This document shows positions 10,344 through 21,095 of a DNA stretch of 64,000 bases, piece by piece. The stretch lies in contig CM041297.1 of NCBI GenBank assembly GCA_023052935.1, positions 53,735,917 through 53,799,916 on the forward strand, given 5' to 3'. Made by a program: the position numbers and the translations under genes. How positions within the stretch are numbered: the stretch's first letter is position 1; every line of letters begins with the position of its first letter. This DNA comes from Piezodorus guildinii. Its lineage: Eukaryota; Arthropoda; Insecta; Hemiptera; Pentatomidae. Under the pieces are notes generated by a model. It made no database searches. It was not told where the DNA came from and saw only the letters and a program-made list of their open reading frames with translations.

Positions 10344-10630
10344 TTGTTTGTTTATTCATTTAACGTCACTTTATGCTACTATGGCTAATCGGACGAAGCT
10401 ACAGTGGGAGTCCTAAATTTTGCCTATCCAGGTTTTATTAGGATAGGGATCTTTAACGAGTACCTGACATCGCACAGGCTCGGGACCACCTTTTAACGTC
10501 CCTTCCGAAGGACGGCGTAACTAAGGATTTTTTTACTCCCATTAAAAATCCTAGGACCACCTGCGGGTTTAAACCCGTGACCTTTAGCATGGGAGGCTGT
10601 TACGCTAGCCACCCAGCTACAAGTGATCCC
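10344..10630 (-). mobile_element. tRNA-derived SINE1, full-length with TSD
   Basis: The best copy of the family, 287 bp on the - strand. It is flanked by the 13-bp direct repeat AATACTTTATAGT at 10331-10343 and 10631-10643, the mark of LINE-mediated insertion. The tRNA-like head carries the A box (10603-10617, - strand GGGTGGCTAGCGTAAC) and B box (10565-10576, GGGTTTAAACCC). The body includes 'ggactcccactgtagc' and the tail is 'aatgaataaacaaacaaact'. SINEs are transcribed by Pol III and mobilised by a partner LINE; the tail does not match the poly(A) of the intact Jockey, so the partner is unknown. Confidence 0.9.
10565..10617 (-). promoter_or_regulatory. Pol III internal promoter (A and B boxes) of SINE1
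   Basis: B box GGGTTTAAACCC at 10565-10576 (consensus GGTTCGANTCC, three mismatches) and A box GGCTAGCGTAAC-like at 10603-10617 on the - strand, about 27 bp apart. That is shorter than in most tRNAs. The B box is palindromic in this family. Confidence 0.6.
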
Positions 10631-10779
10631 AATACTTTATAGTAAAGGATATCAAACGAAGGCCTCTCGGTGAGAATTTCCTGAGTGCACAACGTAAATC
10701 TGCAATGCAGCAAAAATGCAACCCTCTCCAGCCAGTTCGCAACCTCAGGAGAATTTTATACATGTTGCATAATCATTTA

Positions 10780-10781
<2 letters not shown>

Positions 10782-10848
<67 letters not shown>

Positions 10849-10857
10849 TATATATAT
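10782..10857. repeat. (TA)n microsatellite
   Basis: About 66 nt of uninterrupted TA from 10782, followed by a short imperfect extension, then a poly-A run at 10891-10911. Confidence 0.95.
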
Positions 10858-11702
10858 CATTTCTATCTTTCCGGTTTTTTAGTTCGAATATTTAAAAAAA
10901 AAAAAAAAAAAAATGTGGCTATACCACCACCTAAACCTAATATAAAATTATAAGCAAAAGTAATAATAAATGTTTTCAAATAAATTCTATTCTGTTTCAA
11001 TGTTAATTATATCTGTAAAATATCAACAATTAAAAATTATCAATTTCAACAATAACTTCTGTTTTGTGGGTTTTTCGATTCGCTCAATTAATTTTATTTA
11101 TTTTATTTCATTTTAGGACATTAGTTTTATTATTAATTATAAAAATCTTTTAAAGTGCTAGTAATGCGAGATGGCGAAAAATGTTTAATAAACATGATTT
11201 ATTTATGAACAAGAGTAAGATATATTTTTAAAAATAGCCATATATGAGCAGTTGAACTATTTTAATGATGCTTAAACCTATCTGATACTAAAGGGCATCT
11301 AATATCACATTGATTTGTATTATCAATTTCAAATTTAATCAAAATCCCAAAATTCGTTTTTGAGAAAATCTTAAAAATGTGTAAAATCCATTGCAGTAAG
11401 TGGCCATTCCGGTTATCCGATTTCGGAGATAAAGTTGCAGTAATATACGTTATATATATCTACGTTAGTGATAAATATGCAATTTCCGTTTTTGCCCCAT
11501 ACATAACACACATACCATTTTGGGGGATTTGAAATTTCGACTACAAAGCTTAAAAACGTCCCTTTACATTAAAATATGTAAAAAGCAAAAACCGTAAATC
11601 ATTTTCACTACTACTAGAAATCAGTGATTCATACAGCAACATTATTGTAAAATTTGAACAAAAGCAAAACCAATAAATTAAAGTGCAAATTGCAGATAAA
11701 AA

Positions 11703-12826
11703 ATCTGGGGCGCGCAACACACGACTTTCACTTACTTCCAGAATTTTCACACAAATTTATAAACGAAAATAAATTGTTAAAGAATTATTTAAATTGGATA
11801 GAAACGTGTGTTTTATTAAATAATCTATTATATTATTATATACGACAGTCAGTTTTTTTTATCGGATTTTCATCTCCGTTAGCTATTACAATGTTATGTA
11901 TAAGATAATATTTTTTTCTAAAATCTTTAGCATTCCAACGGTATATTATACATGTCTATTACCGTTCTTAAGTTAAAATCGATTAAAGAATTTTCAAATA
12001 GAGTCAGAGATAAAAATGAGTGAAACCATTAAAGAATTAATTAAATTGAATTTCTATTGAAACATGTTTTTTTTTTTTTTAATCTATTATATTATTATCA
12101 AAAATAATCAGTTAGTTTTATCGGCTTTTCATCACTATTTATAAACTTTTACAAGCTTGTGTATAAGATAATATTTTTTCTAAAATTTTTATCTTTCCAA
12201 CGGTGTACTATACACGTATATTACTGTTCTTATGTTCAAAAACAAAAATTTAACTAAAAATATATTTTTGCTGTTTTCTCGTTTAGTTGGTTATCTAATT
12301 CGTTCAACTAATATATTTACCTGTTTTTTAGCAATGCTAATCATACGATATGGTTAATTTTTTCGAATATACAAAATTAAAGGTACTTTAGAGGAAGAAA
12401 TTTTGAAATATCGGCATTTAAGCCCTGTCAGACTATTTCAATCAGAATGAAACTTACATGATATTAAAGCTCATTAAATTTTACATCGATATAGCGAATT
12501 TAATCAAAATCGTTACAGCCGTTTTTAAGAAAATCATAAAAAGGTGCAAAATGCATAGTATAAAGTAGATCTACGGGTCAGCTGATTTTGTTGAAAAAGA
12601 TTCTGTAACATCTCGGACGTATAGTTGTCTTAAATATGAAATTTCAGTTTCATACGACTTTTAGTTTTTACCCGGGAGTTACCACACTCACACACTCCTT
12701 TTTGCGGTACTTGGTCATTTGGACTCAGGAGACCCAAAGACGTATTTCTGTTGAAAACTTGAATTCCAAATTTTTTGCAATACTTTCCCTTAGTATATAT
12801 TTCATATATAGGTAAGTGAAAGTGAT
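11703..12826 (+). mobile_element. HINE-like element with internal duplication
   Basis: The + strand starts AATCTGGGGCGCGCAACACA and is followed by the subterminal motif ACTTTCACTTAC (11723-11734). It ends with a hairpin at 12782-12823 whose second arm is GTAAGTGAAAGT (12812-12823). The loop is the long variant containing 'tatatatttcatatata'. The stretch 11765-11965 is repeated at 12012-12240, so the copy carries an internal direct duplication. The TG core is reduced to a short CACACTCACACAC. Confidence 0.8.
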
Positions 12827-12829
12827 AAA

Positions 12830-15335
12830 TATGTTTTTTGGGGTTTCAATTCGCTTTTAATTTACTTGTTGATTTATTTAGCAATGGAACTAAATGTATC
12901 ACTAATAAACAAAGGATTAAAACAAAACTCAAGGAAGATAAATATATAAATCAGTAAATAAACAAAAATAAAATCATTGAGCTTTTTTTAAATCGAAACA
13001 TATAACAAAAGAAATTTATTGAAATTAAAACTTTTACGACGAAGGAGTCTGGAGATTCAATTCAACTTTTATTTATGAAGGAAGAGAGGTGACGTAAGCT
13101 TCATGCATCGTTTGCTCCGTCTATTTTCCCGAGGTGGCAACAGCTCCTAGTTGATAACTATCATTATTCTAAAGCAAATAGTCATAATAAACAAATAATT
13201 AATGAGTTTACTCAAACAGAACATTCGAAATCGGATAATTTCAGAAAATGACTTAGGACATTGTAATTTGTTTCCAAGGAAAGGTTGGAATCTGCAGAAT
13301 AATCCTTAGTGCTTAGTTGGAGTTACAAAAAATGTTGAAACCACCCTCCACTCTCAAAAAGTGATATGGATTCACTGCTGGTTGAAGTAAAATCATTGCA
13401 ATCATGTGGACAATGGGCGTGCCAAAGGAGTCGGACTAAGAAAGAATACATGTTAATTTACTCTGATCTAATGGATTCACATGAGGTGGGTATGACATGA
13501 CGAAGCGTAGATGAAAAAAAATTGTTTGGACTGGTCTGGAAGAGGCAGGTCATTTTTTAATCAGAGCCTAGGAAGCATTTTCGAGGCTTAACGGTAGGTC
13601 ACTTCACTGATGATCTCCGGGTTTTGGATTTAAATCTGGCTCTAGCAGGATAATTATTTATTTTGCTATTTCAGCTTTGGGGCGACAAATAGGCTTGGAG
13701 ACCCTGGGGCACACCTAGATTAAATAAAGTGGATACCACATAATTGATATAAATGCCAGACGGTTAAACATGATCATGGCTGGCTTAGAAACAGTGAGAT
13801 CCTAACCACGACCCTTCATTGCTAAAAGCATGGTTCAGGGAGTTTCTAGTAAAAATGATGAAATTATAATCTATTAAATATAAAATTTCAGTATGTTTTA
13901 TCTAAATCCTTTAAACTTGAGACTTCCGGCACGCTATAACGTACTATAATTTACCTTTAATGAGATAAGCTGGAAACAAAATGGGATTGGTTCAGAATGG
14001 GTACTGATGACGAGGACCATGTCTTATTTTACCTAATTTTAAATATTTTAATTCAATTCTTTCTCAGCCTCATTCATTTATTTAAAAAAACAACAACGAG
14101 AGATCCGTATTTTTCTGTTTACAAATGATAATCCATTTTCAAGTGCATACAAAACATATTCAAGAAATGATATTGACATTTTAATCATTCCCTAATAAAC
14201 TTACCATATAAGGTTTCTTGTCTTTAAAAATACCGAATAAATAAATGTTATTTCAAGGTTATATTATAATAATTGTTGCCAAATTATCTGAAAATATTAA
14301 AATTAAACGAAAATGGGAATTTCTTTCATTAAATTCATTTCGAAAGCGTATAGAAAATATTGATTAACGAAATTACTTATTCAAGAGGATTTTCTTAACA
14401 TGCATTTCCTTCAAGTCCTTGAATTTATACAATACTAAAATAAAATACAACATTAACACTGATGAAAATAATGTTATCATTTTTTAATAAAACTCAATCG
14501 AGCTAATTTTTGTTTAAAAATTAAATGTAATTCCATTATTAACATTTAAATCTTTAAATTGAGATATTGAATAGAAATTACTGACTAATTTTGACAATCT
14601 CATCATGATTTAAAGGTGAGTTGGTAGTCTAGACAACAACAATAATCCAAATAAATTATTGCTGAATTATCAAAATAATGTTTATAAGAAGTATATTATT
14701 TAATTTATATGGAAATTAATTAAGGAATTTCAAGATGAGACAATGTGCTGTCCGATGATATTATACAAATATATTTTTTTAATTCAAAAATTAGAATTTT
14801 TTCGTAAAAAAAAAGCTGAAACTCTGTTTATATGTAGGATACTAGAATCTTGTCAAAATTTTAATCGGAGATAATCGTGTTTCCAACAGATATACTGGTA
14901 CAAAAAAAGTATACATAGTGCCTATCGAAATTATTACACCATAGCTGCTTACAAGGTATTCAATACAATTTTAAAAATAACGTAAGGACATAGCGAACCT
15001 CTAATCTTGATAAGATCTGACCTGCATGTCTCAAAGCAATACAAATCTCATTACCTGAAAAGGTAAGCACAAACAACACATTTGCGACTCTTTTAGTTGA
15101 AAAGAAAAAAAAAAAACAACTAAGGAATTGAGTAAAGCCAATCCATTTTAATTAGTTTGTAGAAACAACGGATAGGAAACATTTACATGTTAATTTGTAT
15201 AAAGAAGATAAAATATGATATATAATTCTTTGTTAAATAAAACAAAACAAAAAATAAATGAAAAAGGGTTTATAGTTATTACAATTATTGATTAAGGGTC
15301 AATAACATGGCCAAAATAAGTTCAATATGGACTTA
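12830..15335. other. No gene recognised
   Basis: AT-rich sequence without a convincing open frame, RNA gene or shared repeat. The slightly GC-richer part around 13260-13860 has interrupted frames on both strands and no product I can name. Confidence 0.5.
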
Positions 15336-15339
15336 GGGT

Positions 15340-15695
15340 GTGGAGCTATATGACTCTACTAAACTATCGAATTCTTCTCGTATCCAATCCTTACAATCCT
15401 AAACCCCTCGTAAAATTCTCAATACTCCTTACATTATCACAAATAAACACATACATATAGGACATTAATGTTCAATATGTTGCTGGTTCTATGCTATGTT
15501 GCTTGTTCCGAACCAGGTACCGTTCATTTCACGACAAACTCCATTACCACATTAACACATTAGTTTTAAATCCTTGCTTCCTCTTCTGATAATCTTCCTA
15601 TCCTAGGCGTCTGAAAATAAGATGGCTGCGGGACCTACAAATTTAGAATTCTTATAGGAGTACTGCCACCGGGTAGTATCTCTACATGTATTTCA
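15340..15695 (+). pseudogene. LINE B fragment
   Basis: It matches, on the opposite strand, the C-terminal part of LINE B. 'cgtatccaatccttacaatcc' corresponds to the SSRIQSLQSKIL motif of 19341-19607. The end, near 'gtactgccaccgggtagt', corresponds to the 3' UTR start. The middle (about 15440-15570) does not align well. Confidence 0.6.
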
Positions 15696-15714
15696 TATTA
15701 TTATTCTGTTTCAG

Positions 15715-15877
15715 AAGACCCCGACATCGGGAACCGCGACTTTATTTCGCGAACTGGAATGATATAATTTTTCCCTACCGACGTCGCTCATTTCAGCCAA
15801 ACAAAATCAGGGAAGAGGCTTGGAAGGGAGAAGTGTATAAAAGGGCCAAAGAAGAAGTTGTCGCTACCTACAAATAA
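15715..15877 (+). CDS. Candidate 3'-terminal exon, product unknown
   Basis: An open frame of 53 codons, GC-richer than its surroundings, follows a polypyrimidine tract and acceptor (CTGTTTCAG, AG at 15713-15714). The frame runs ...RRPRHREPRLYFANW... to ...AKEEVVATYK and stops at 15875-15877; AATAAA follows at 15883-15888. A donor-like CAG/GTAGGA at 15892-15900 leaves open that the exon continues into a spliced 3' UTR. The composition is basic and hydrophilic, with no recognised domain. No upstream exon could be identified. It could be a real last exon of a host gene or a chance frame in an old element. Confidence 0.4.
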
Positions 15878-15882
15878 GAATC

Positions 15883-15888
15883 AATAAA
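15883..15888 (+). promoter_or_regulatory. Possible polyadenylation signal AATAAA
   Basis: AATAAA lies 6 bp after the stop of the candidate exon. AATAAA is common by chance in DNA this AT-rich. Confidence 0.3.
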
Positions 15889-16689
15889 ATACAGGTAGGA
15901 TAAGATTTAATTTATTATATATTAGAATCATTCTCCTTTCAATTACCAGGATGGTAGAAAAATGTATGGTATCAACTCACTTATCGTGCTATGATATGGT
16001 GCTTTCTATTTACTAATGTATATATTTTTTTCTGTTTGAGGGATAGGGGAAAAAAAATTAGAAAAAATAAAATAAACAAATAAAAATCCCTCGCTCTCGC
16101 TCACAACTATATTGCTAGCTCATCTCTACCTTCTAACCATTCTTCATTGTTCCCCAGGTACTGTACTTATCCACTTTCATCCCATCATAAGACATTCAGT
16201 TAGTAACTCTAAAGTGAATTGAAGTAACTCTTTAAATGTATTATTTTGGTAGTTATTTGTAAATTTGTGATTTTGTAGCTAAGTGAAATTCTTTAAACTC
16301 AATATAATTATTTTTAATAAAATGTTGAATATAATTGTGCATTTTAATTGATATTTCACATCTTATGAAGCTATATTTTTGTTACATTCCCTCGCCTATT
16401 TGAATATCATTGTTTTTTGATAACTCTCCCCTTCAGATAACATCCTTCTGGACAAGCCGGTTAAGTTGTAGTTACTAGTTATGAGACAAGCAGGGAAGGA
16501 TGTTGCAATATATATATATATATATATATACATTGATCCAGTATTACAATGTTAATATTAATATCAGTGAAGTTCCCATGTTGCGAAGTATTATAATTTC
16601 GCTAGTAATATACAAAGATTTTATTTATCTCTATGAATATATGTATATAGACAAGTGAATTATGCATCGTATAATTCAGTAGCTGAATC

Positions 16690-16965
16690 TTAAAATGTCC
16701 TCCAACCTTCATCAAAGGTTTTTTCAACTGTTAAGACCACACGGTGCGTAGCTCCTTGAAGAGCAAGAGGTCAAGAACAATATCCTCCATGACTAACAAT
16801 GACCCAAGCCCCTGGAATCGCTAATGAACGCAGTTCTTCAAAAGATGGGAAAAATATGTAACCTCTTTGGAAATTTCTCCTTTCATCGCTAATAGAGTAA
16901 TTAAGGTAAGATCCGTTAGATGGAGAAACGAAAAATTGTAAGTGGCCATTAATGTAGATTAACAT
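16690..16965 (-). pseudogene. Unrecognised coding-like segment with in-frame TGA
   Basis: The - strand frame from ATG at 16963-16965 reads 64 residues (MLIYINGHLQFFVSPSNG... SLAIPGAWVIVSHGGYCS), then a TGA at 16771-16773, then 26 more residues in the same frame (PLALQGATHRVVLTVEKTFD...) to TAA at 16690-16692. The mix of residues is unlike AT-driven noise, and both halves look like parts of one globular domain. It is not related to the surrounding repeats. No domain is recognised, and no splice sites, SECIS or poly(A) signal were established. A decayed host exon is the simplest reading; a selenocysteine codon is possible but unsupported. Confidence 0.4.
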
Positions 16966-16983
16966 ATAATAACATTGTAAAAT

Positions 16984-17210
16984 TCAAAAAACGCTACAAA
17001 TTATTTATTACACAATGATTTATTATTTCCAAATAATAATATTAGGGTATAACTGTTTATATGCTGTAGATAGGAAATTAAGTAATATGAAAAATAATAA
17101 ATAATTCAAAGGAAAATAGCATATCACCAGTGCTAATATCAAAACGCTCTACTCTGCTAGTTCTTAAACAATTTCAATGATTCTTTTTTATTTTGTAGAA
17201 AATTTATTTC
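16984..17210. repeat. Interspersed repeat C (copy 2)
   Basis: It starts 'aaaaaacgctacaaattatt' and includes 'aatattagggtataactg' and 'attcaaaggaaaatagcat', in the same order as at 640-870 and 38648-39120. Confidence 0.6.
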
Positions 17211-17214
17211 TCTA

Positions 17215-17635
17215 TAAAATAGCACTAAAAGAAAAACGTTTTTTAGTACTTATCTTTAAGTAAGGGTGTACTAACTAAGTACTAATCTCCTAGTAAAGTT
17301 GGTATGTTTTTTTTTTAGCGTCCAGTTAGAGATATTTCTTTGATGTTCCTGGCCTATCAATCATGATTCATTTTCTTAACATGCCCCAACTATGACTCAT
17401 CACAATGGTCTAAGCATGTTGGAACACTTTTACTCTGTGGTCGGACGTTTAAATAAGTCATTCTTTTGAGCAGGTTATCGCTTTAGTGTAATTGTGTAAT
17501 TTATAAACCGCTGTTTAGGCTCAGAAAGTAAATTTTCAGCCTTCTATGCCAATAAGAAAAATCCTGATAACTACTAAGGTTATGAATTATGCAATTATGA
17601 CCTATACGGGTATCACAGAAACATTATTAAATAGT
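17215..17635. other. Unassigned stretch
   Basis: No gene, RNA or shared repeat recognised. Confidence 0.4.
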
Positions 17636-17639
17636 ATTA

Positions 17640-17772
17640 AAGAGTCCAGAATGCAGCTGTACGTTACATCACAAACACCTCAATAGATCGACATATCACA
17701 CCTTACTACAGTCAGTTAAACTGGATAAAGATTAGGTCAAGAAGACTATTTATATTGTTAAAAACTATTTGT
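17640..17772 (+). pseudogene. LINE C-terminal fragment, another family
   Basis: The + strand reads VQNAAVRYITNTSIDRHITP and then SQLNWIKIRSRRLFILLKTI. This is the pattern after the RT domain in insect non-LTR elements, where Q.AAVRYI and a L.WL...RR..... segment are typical. It differs from Jockey B and from the intact Jockey. A LINE B 3' UTR in the other orientation follows at 17775. Confidence 0.55.
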
Positions 17773-17774
17773 AA

Positions 17775-17895
17775 TTTTTTTTTATATATTTATAGTAATT
17801 TACAACTGTATTAAAGAACACAATGAGTAAATATTCAGAATGAAAAAAGTCATGAAAATGTCTTGAGAAAGAACTACCTAGTGGTAGCACTTCAC
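17775..17895 (-). mobile_element. LINE B 3' UTR fragment
   Basis: It contains 'ttacaactgtattaaagaac' and 'cttgagaaagaactacctag', and matches 8380-8480, 19200-19300 and 51800-51900. Its A-rich end (T-rich on +) is at 17775-17795. Confidence 0.65.
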
Positions 17896-17899
17896 CAAC

Positions 17900-18320
17900 T
17901 ATTATAAAATATCGGCATTTAAGCCCATTCAAGCAATTTCAATCAGAGCCAATAAAATCAGTCCATTAAATTTTACATCAATATAGCAAATTAAATCCAA
18001 AAAACGGCCCTAACGTTTTTGAGAAAATCGAAGAAAGGTGCAAAATGCATGGTATAAAGTTGCTCTTTTGGTAAGCTCATTTTGATGACAAAATTACTGT
18101 AACATCTCGGGCGTTTAGCCTTAAATATTGAATTTCAGATTCATACGACTTTTCGTTTTTGCGCAAGACTTACCACACAGAGACCTTTATGCGGGACTTC
18201 GTTATTTAACTCATAGGACCCTAAAACGTGCATTTACGTCGAAAATTGATATTCGAAAATTTTCCCGATCGCAATACTCTCCCTTACTATATATTTCGTA
18301 TATAAGTAAGTGAAAGTAAT
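17900..18320 (+). mobile_element. HINE-like element, 3' half
   Basis: It matches the family from 'aaatatcggcatttaagccc' to the hairpin at 18276-18317, whose final arm is GTAAGTGAAAGT (18306-18317). The 5' part is missing. The TG core is reduced to CACACAGAGACC. Confidence 0.75.
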
Positions 18321-18379
18321 AAATGATGAAGTTTTATAGGAAATACGGTAGTTGAATATTTATACGTCGAAAGTATATA

Positions 18380-19170
18380 AGAGTGGATGATAATTCACTA
18401 TCACCAAATTTAACAAATTTTCATCTATATGTTCTCTCGCAGTGTAACGCAGCTTTAAAAAAGCAACTAGTTACCAAAAAAGGCGTAAGGAGCGACAATT
18501 TTTCACAGCTTTCAGACGCTGGTATTTACGAATATGACCATCTTGCAGGCACAGGCTTCTCAGAGCCCGACCAAGTACTACAGAGCGCAAGATGGCTACT
18601 GTAACAAGTATACTATTTTAAAACATTTTGACTGAGTAAAACATGTTTTAACATATACGAAGACATATCTTCACGGCTTGATAACGTCCTGAACGTCCCT
18701 GAGCATTCCATTAAACGCTCAGACGTCAGAGAGACCAATTTGTACAGGAGGGGAGTCGAAGGCAATCTCAAATGTATTATTCGACCCCTCCCTTGACAAC
18801 TCTGAAACGATGTTTTAGATTTGCAAAGCAAACAGCTTCATAAAAAAGTATAACTAGATGAAGAAATTATCATAAAGAAATATATTATGACAGGTGTATT
18901 AATAATCATCAGTGACAAGAAAAGTAAAATGGAAAGGTTAAACTTCACGATAAGCATGACATTCCTTCAGATTCTCGGAAAAAAAAACTCCAAGGAAACT
19001 AAGTATTCACGTGAAGATAGAACTGTGGGGAAAAAAAAATAGAAACATTTATATTATCTTGTCCTACAACATAAATAATTGATTTATTTCACTTTATCTT
19101 CAAGTCCCAACAACGTAAGCTAAAGTGTTGGGTTGTCAGATGAATAATGCAGAATTACGGTTTAAAACTA
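18380..19170. other. Unassigned, with short coding-like patches
   Basis: 18383-18604 on + is open (73 codons) and 18660-18800 on + reads about 40 residues without a stop in another frame. Both are richer in GC than the flanks, but I recognise no family, and the frames do not join. They may be remnants of an old transposase. The rest is AT-rich with no features. Confidence 0.3.
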
Positions 19171-19176
19171 TTTTAT

Positions 19177-19768
19177 TTATTTTTTTTTATTTTTTATTTA
19201 TTGTAATTTACAACTGTATTATATACAACACAATAAGTAAATTTGCAAAGTAAAAAAAGTCACGAAAATGTCTTGAGGAAGAACTTAGCACTTCCCTAAC
19301 TATTTTATTGCAGTAAGTCCCGAGGATACCTTCTTTTCTATTACCTCGGAGGGTTATCAGAGATATCTACAAAAGATAGATTAAGGACAAGTGGTTTTGT
19401 GTGGGTAGGGAGTTTAGAATGAAAAGAGGTGTATCTATCACGGGCTATGTCTGCAAGAAATGGGATGGTTAGGTCATTATGGAGGAGTTGATTTGTGACA
19501 AAATAAGGGGCACTCAGGATTTTGCGAAGGATTTTGGATTGTAAGGATTGGATGCGGGAGGAATTAGATGGTTTAGTAGAGCCCAAAGCTCGATTCCATA
19601 TGTCCAAATAGGTCTGATAATAGTGATGTAAATGAGTCTTATGTAATATACTGGAAGTTTTGAACGTTTGTCTAGTAAGTGTTGTAGTAATCGGTATCTT
19701 CGAGCAGTTTCTTGTCGTTTCAGTTTTGTGTGAGCATTTTAAGTAAGGCGCTTGTCAAGATGGAGACT
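19177..19768 (-). pseudogene. LINE B 3' fragment (copy B)
   Basis: C-terminal 88 codons are open (19341-19607), with QSLQSKILRKILSAPYFV, LTIPFLADIARDRYTSFHSK and DNPPRR near the end. These correspond to the last part of the intact Jockey ORF2 (PYYVSNHTLHRDLNIPF, PPRRLKRQWP). The stop and 3' UTR lie below 19341, with an A-rich - strand tail at 19177-19200. It is interrupted by repeat X at 19769, at the same base as in copy A. Confidence 0.75.
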
Positions 19769-20123
19769 AAAAAAGAAATAATAAATTTCTAAAATCAGAA
19801 AACTCATTTTCTAAGGCTCTCAGATCGATTAGGTGTTGTGCTGCGTTCGTTTAAGGAGTGCGGAATCTGTCTTCAAAGTATTTTTATCCATTCGATATAT
19901 AGATATAATTTAAGTTACCCTTTTTCTTAAGCTTTGCGGGTTTGATAGATTAAAATAGTATCACACTATAAAAAAGTAAGCTTTAAGTAATCATAAATTT
20001 AGATAAAGAGTAGACAGTTTTTTTTTTTGTTGTATAAAAAATACACTTTATCTAATATTTAACATTAATCCAAATATTTATGACAGACATTGGGATTAGT
20101 AATGTTATTTACGATTCCTAGTA

Positions 20124-20163
<40 letters not shown>

Positions 20164-20284
20164 TGATTTCTACCATTTTAATTAATAGATGAAATCAAAC
20201 CATTTGAAATTGGCCATTTTTCATTAATTTTGCCAATCAACAATTTTAATTTTCATGATTTTTTTAACAGTTATTCTTTTATGC
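19769..20284. repeat. Repeat X (copy B), left part
   Basis: It aligns with 8956-9452 at high identity, including the poly-T run (20127-20161 here). It is broken by the gypsy element after TTTTATGC and continues at 24985. Confidence 0.75.
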
Positions 20285-20655
20285 TGTAACGGTTGCACGG
20301 TCAATCACAACACGGAGGTTACACGACGGTTTTTCAGGTCCCTCAGTGTTGCCAGGTGGAAAGTAATTTAATTATTAATATTAATTTTTTACCTGCAACA
20401 CTGAGGTAACCAACCAATTACCTGCATTGTGTGCATCGCATGTACTGTGTTGTTTTTGTGTAGGATCTTTAAAAATTTTGTGTGTGTGGATTTAAAAAAC
20501 ATTTTTTTAAAATTTAATTTATTCTAAAGAAGAAGCTTATTTTTTATTTCTCATTTTTCATAATTTTAATTGTGTTTCCTACCGTTTTTTATTTAATTAA
20601 AATAACTTTTTATTTCGAACTTTATTTATTTTATTATTACCCAACATCCATCAAA
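20285..20655 (+). repeat. 5' LTR of the gypsy element
   Basis: It starts TGTAACGGTTGCACGG and ends ...ACATCCATCAAA. It is nearly identical to 24614-24984, with a shifted T/G around 20457 and an A/C change in the 'ttttcataattttaa' region. If a canonical CA end is required the LTR would stop at 20653, but the ATGC target duplication fits 20655. It contains the inverted repeat at 20341-20406. Confidence 0.93.
20341..20406 (+). promoter_or_regulatory. LTR stem-loop
   Basis: CCTCAGTGTTGCCAGGT (20341-20357) pairs with ACCTGCAACACTGAGG (20391-20406) around an AT-rich loop. It is present unchanged in the 3' LTR (24670-24735). Its role is not known; an RNA structure in the transcript leader is an inference. 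Confidence 0.7.
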
Positions 20656-20656
20656 G

Positions 20657-20674
20657 TGGTGACCCCGACGTGAT
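20657..20674 (+). other. Primer-binding site, tRNA-Trp type
   Basis: TGGTGACCCCGACGTGAT begins one base after the LTR. It is the complement of a tRNA 3' end of the form ...ATCACGTCGGGGTCACCA. I recall that as the insect tRNA-Trp acceptor end, but could not check it here. Confidence 0.8.
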
Positions 20675-20684
20675 AACGGAAAAG

Positions 20685-21095
20685 ATGGATAAGAAACCAG
20701 CAGATTTAGAGGTAAGTGCTAGTGCACATACTAATATTAGAATCCCTACATTCTGGAGGGCTGACCCAGAATTATGGTTTTGCCAGGCCGATGCTGTATT
20801 TGCCACATCAAAAGTCGTGAGCTCAAGAATAAAATTTCAAATAGTGGTGGCGAATTTAGAATTTGAAATTCTAAAACAAGTCTCTGACTTAGTGAAAAAC
20901 CCACCTACAGAGCCATATGAAGCCCTTAAGGAAAGGCTTATTTCCACTTACGCCGAGTCCGAAAATCAGCGTATTAGGCGTTTATTGGAGGACAAGCACC
21001 TCGCCGACGGGGAACGGCCATCTCAATTTTTAAATGAATTAAAACGGCTGGCAGGTAGTTCTGTTTCCCCGAATTACTTAGAAATATGTGGCTAA
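20685..21095 (+). CDS. gag, N-terminal part (gypsy)
   Basis: Capsid precursor of the element. The first ATG after the PBS is at 20685 (MDKKPADLEVS...), although the frame is open from 20670. Capsid-like features are IPTFWRADPELWFCQADAVF near residue 20, the usual start of gypsy-type capsid domains, then EPYEALKERLISTYAESE and GERPSQFLNELKRLAG. The frame ends at 21093-21095 just after NYLEICG, in the middle of the domain. The continuation lies in a frame offset by one base from 21086. This is a frameshift inside gag and not a normal gene end. Confidence 0.8.
   Translation: MDKKPADLEVSASAHTNIRIPTFWRADPELWFCQADAVFATSKVVSSRIKFQIVVANLEFEILKQVSDLVKNPPTEPYEALKERLISTYAESENQRIRRLLEDKHLADGERPSQFLNELKRLAGSSVSPNYLEICG

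Noticed and set aside
10705..10953. Open frame with an Ile-Tyr run
   Set aside because: Translation of the (TA)n microsatellite and the poly-A run.
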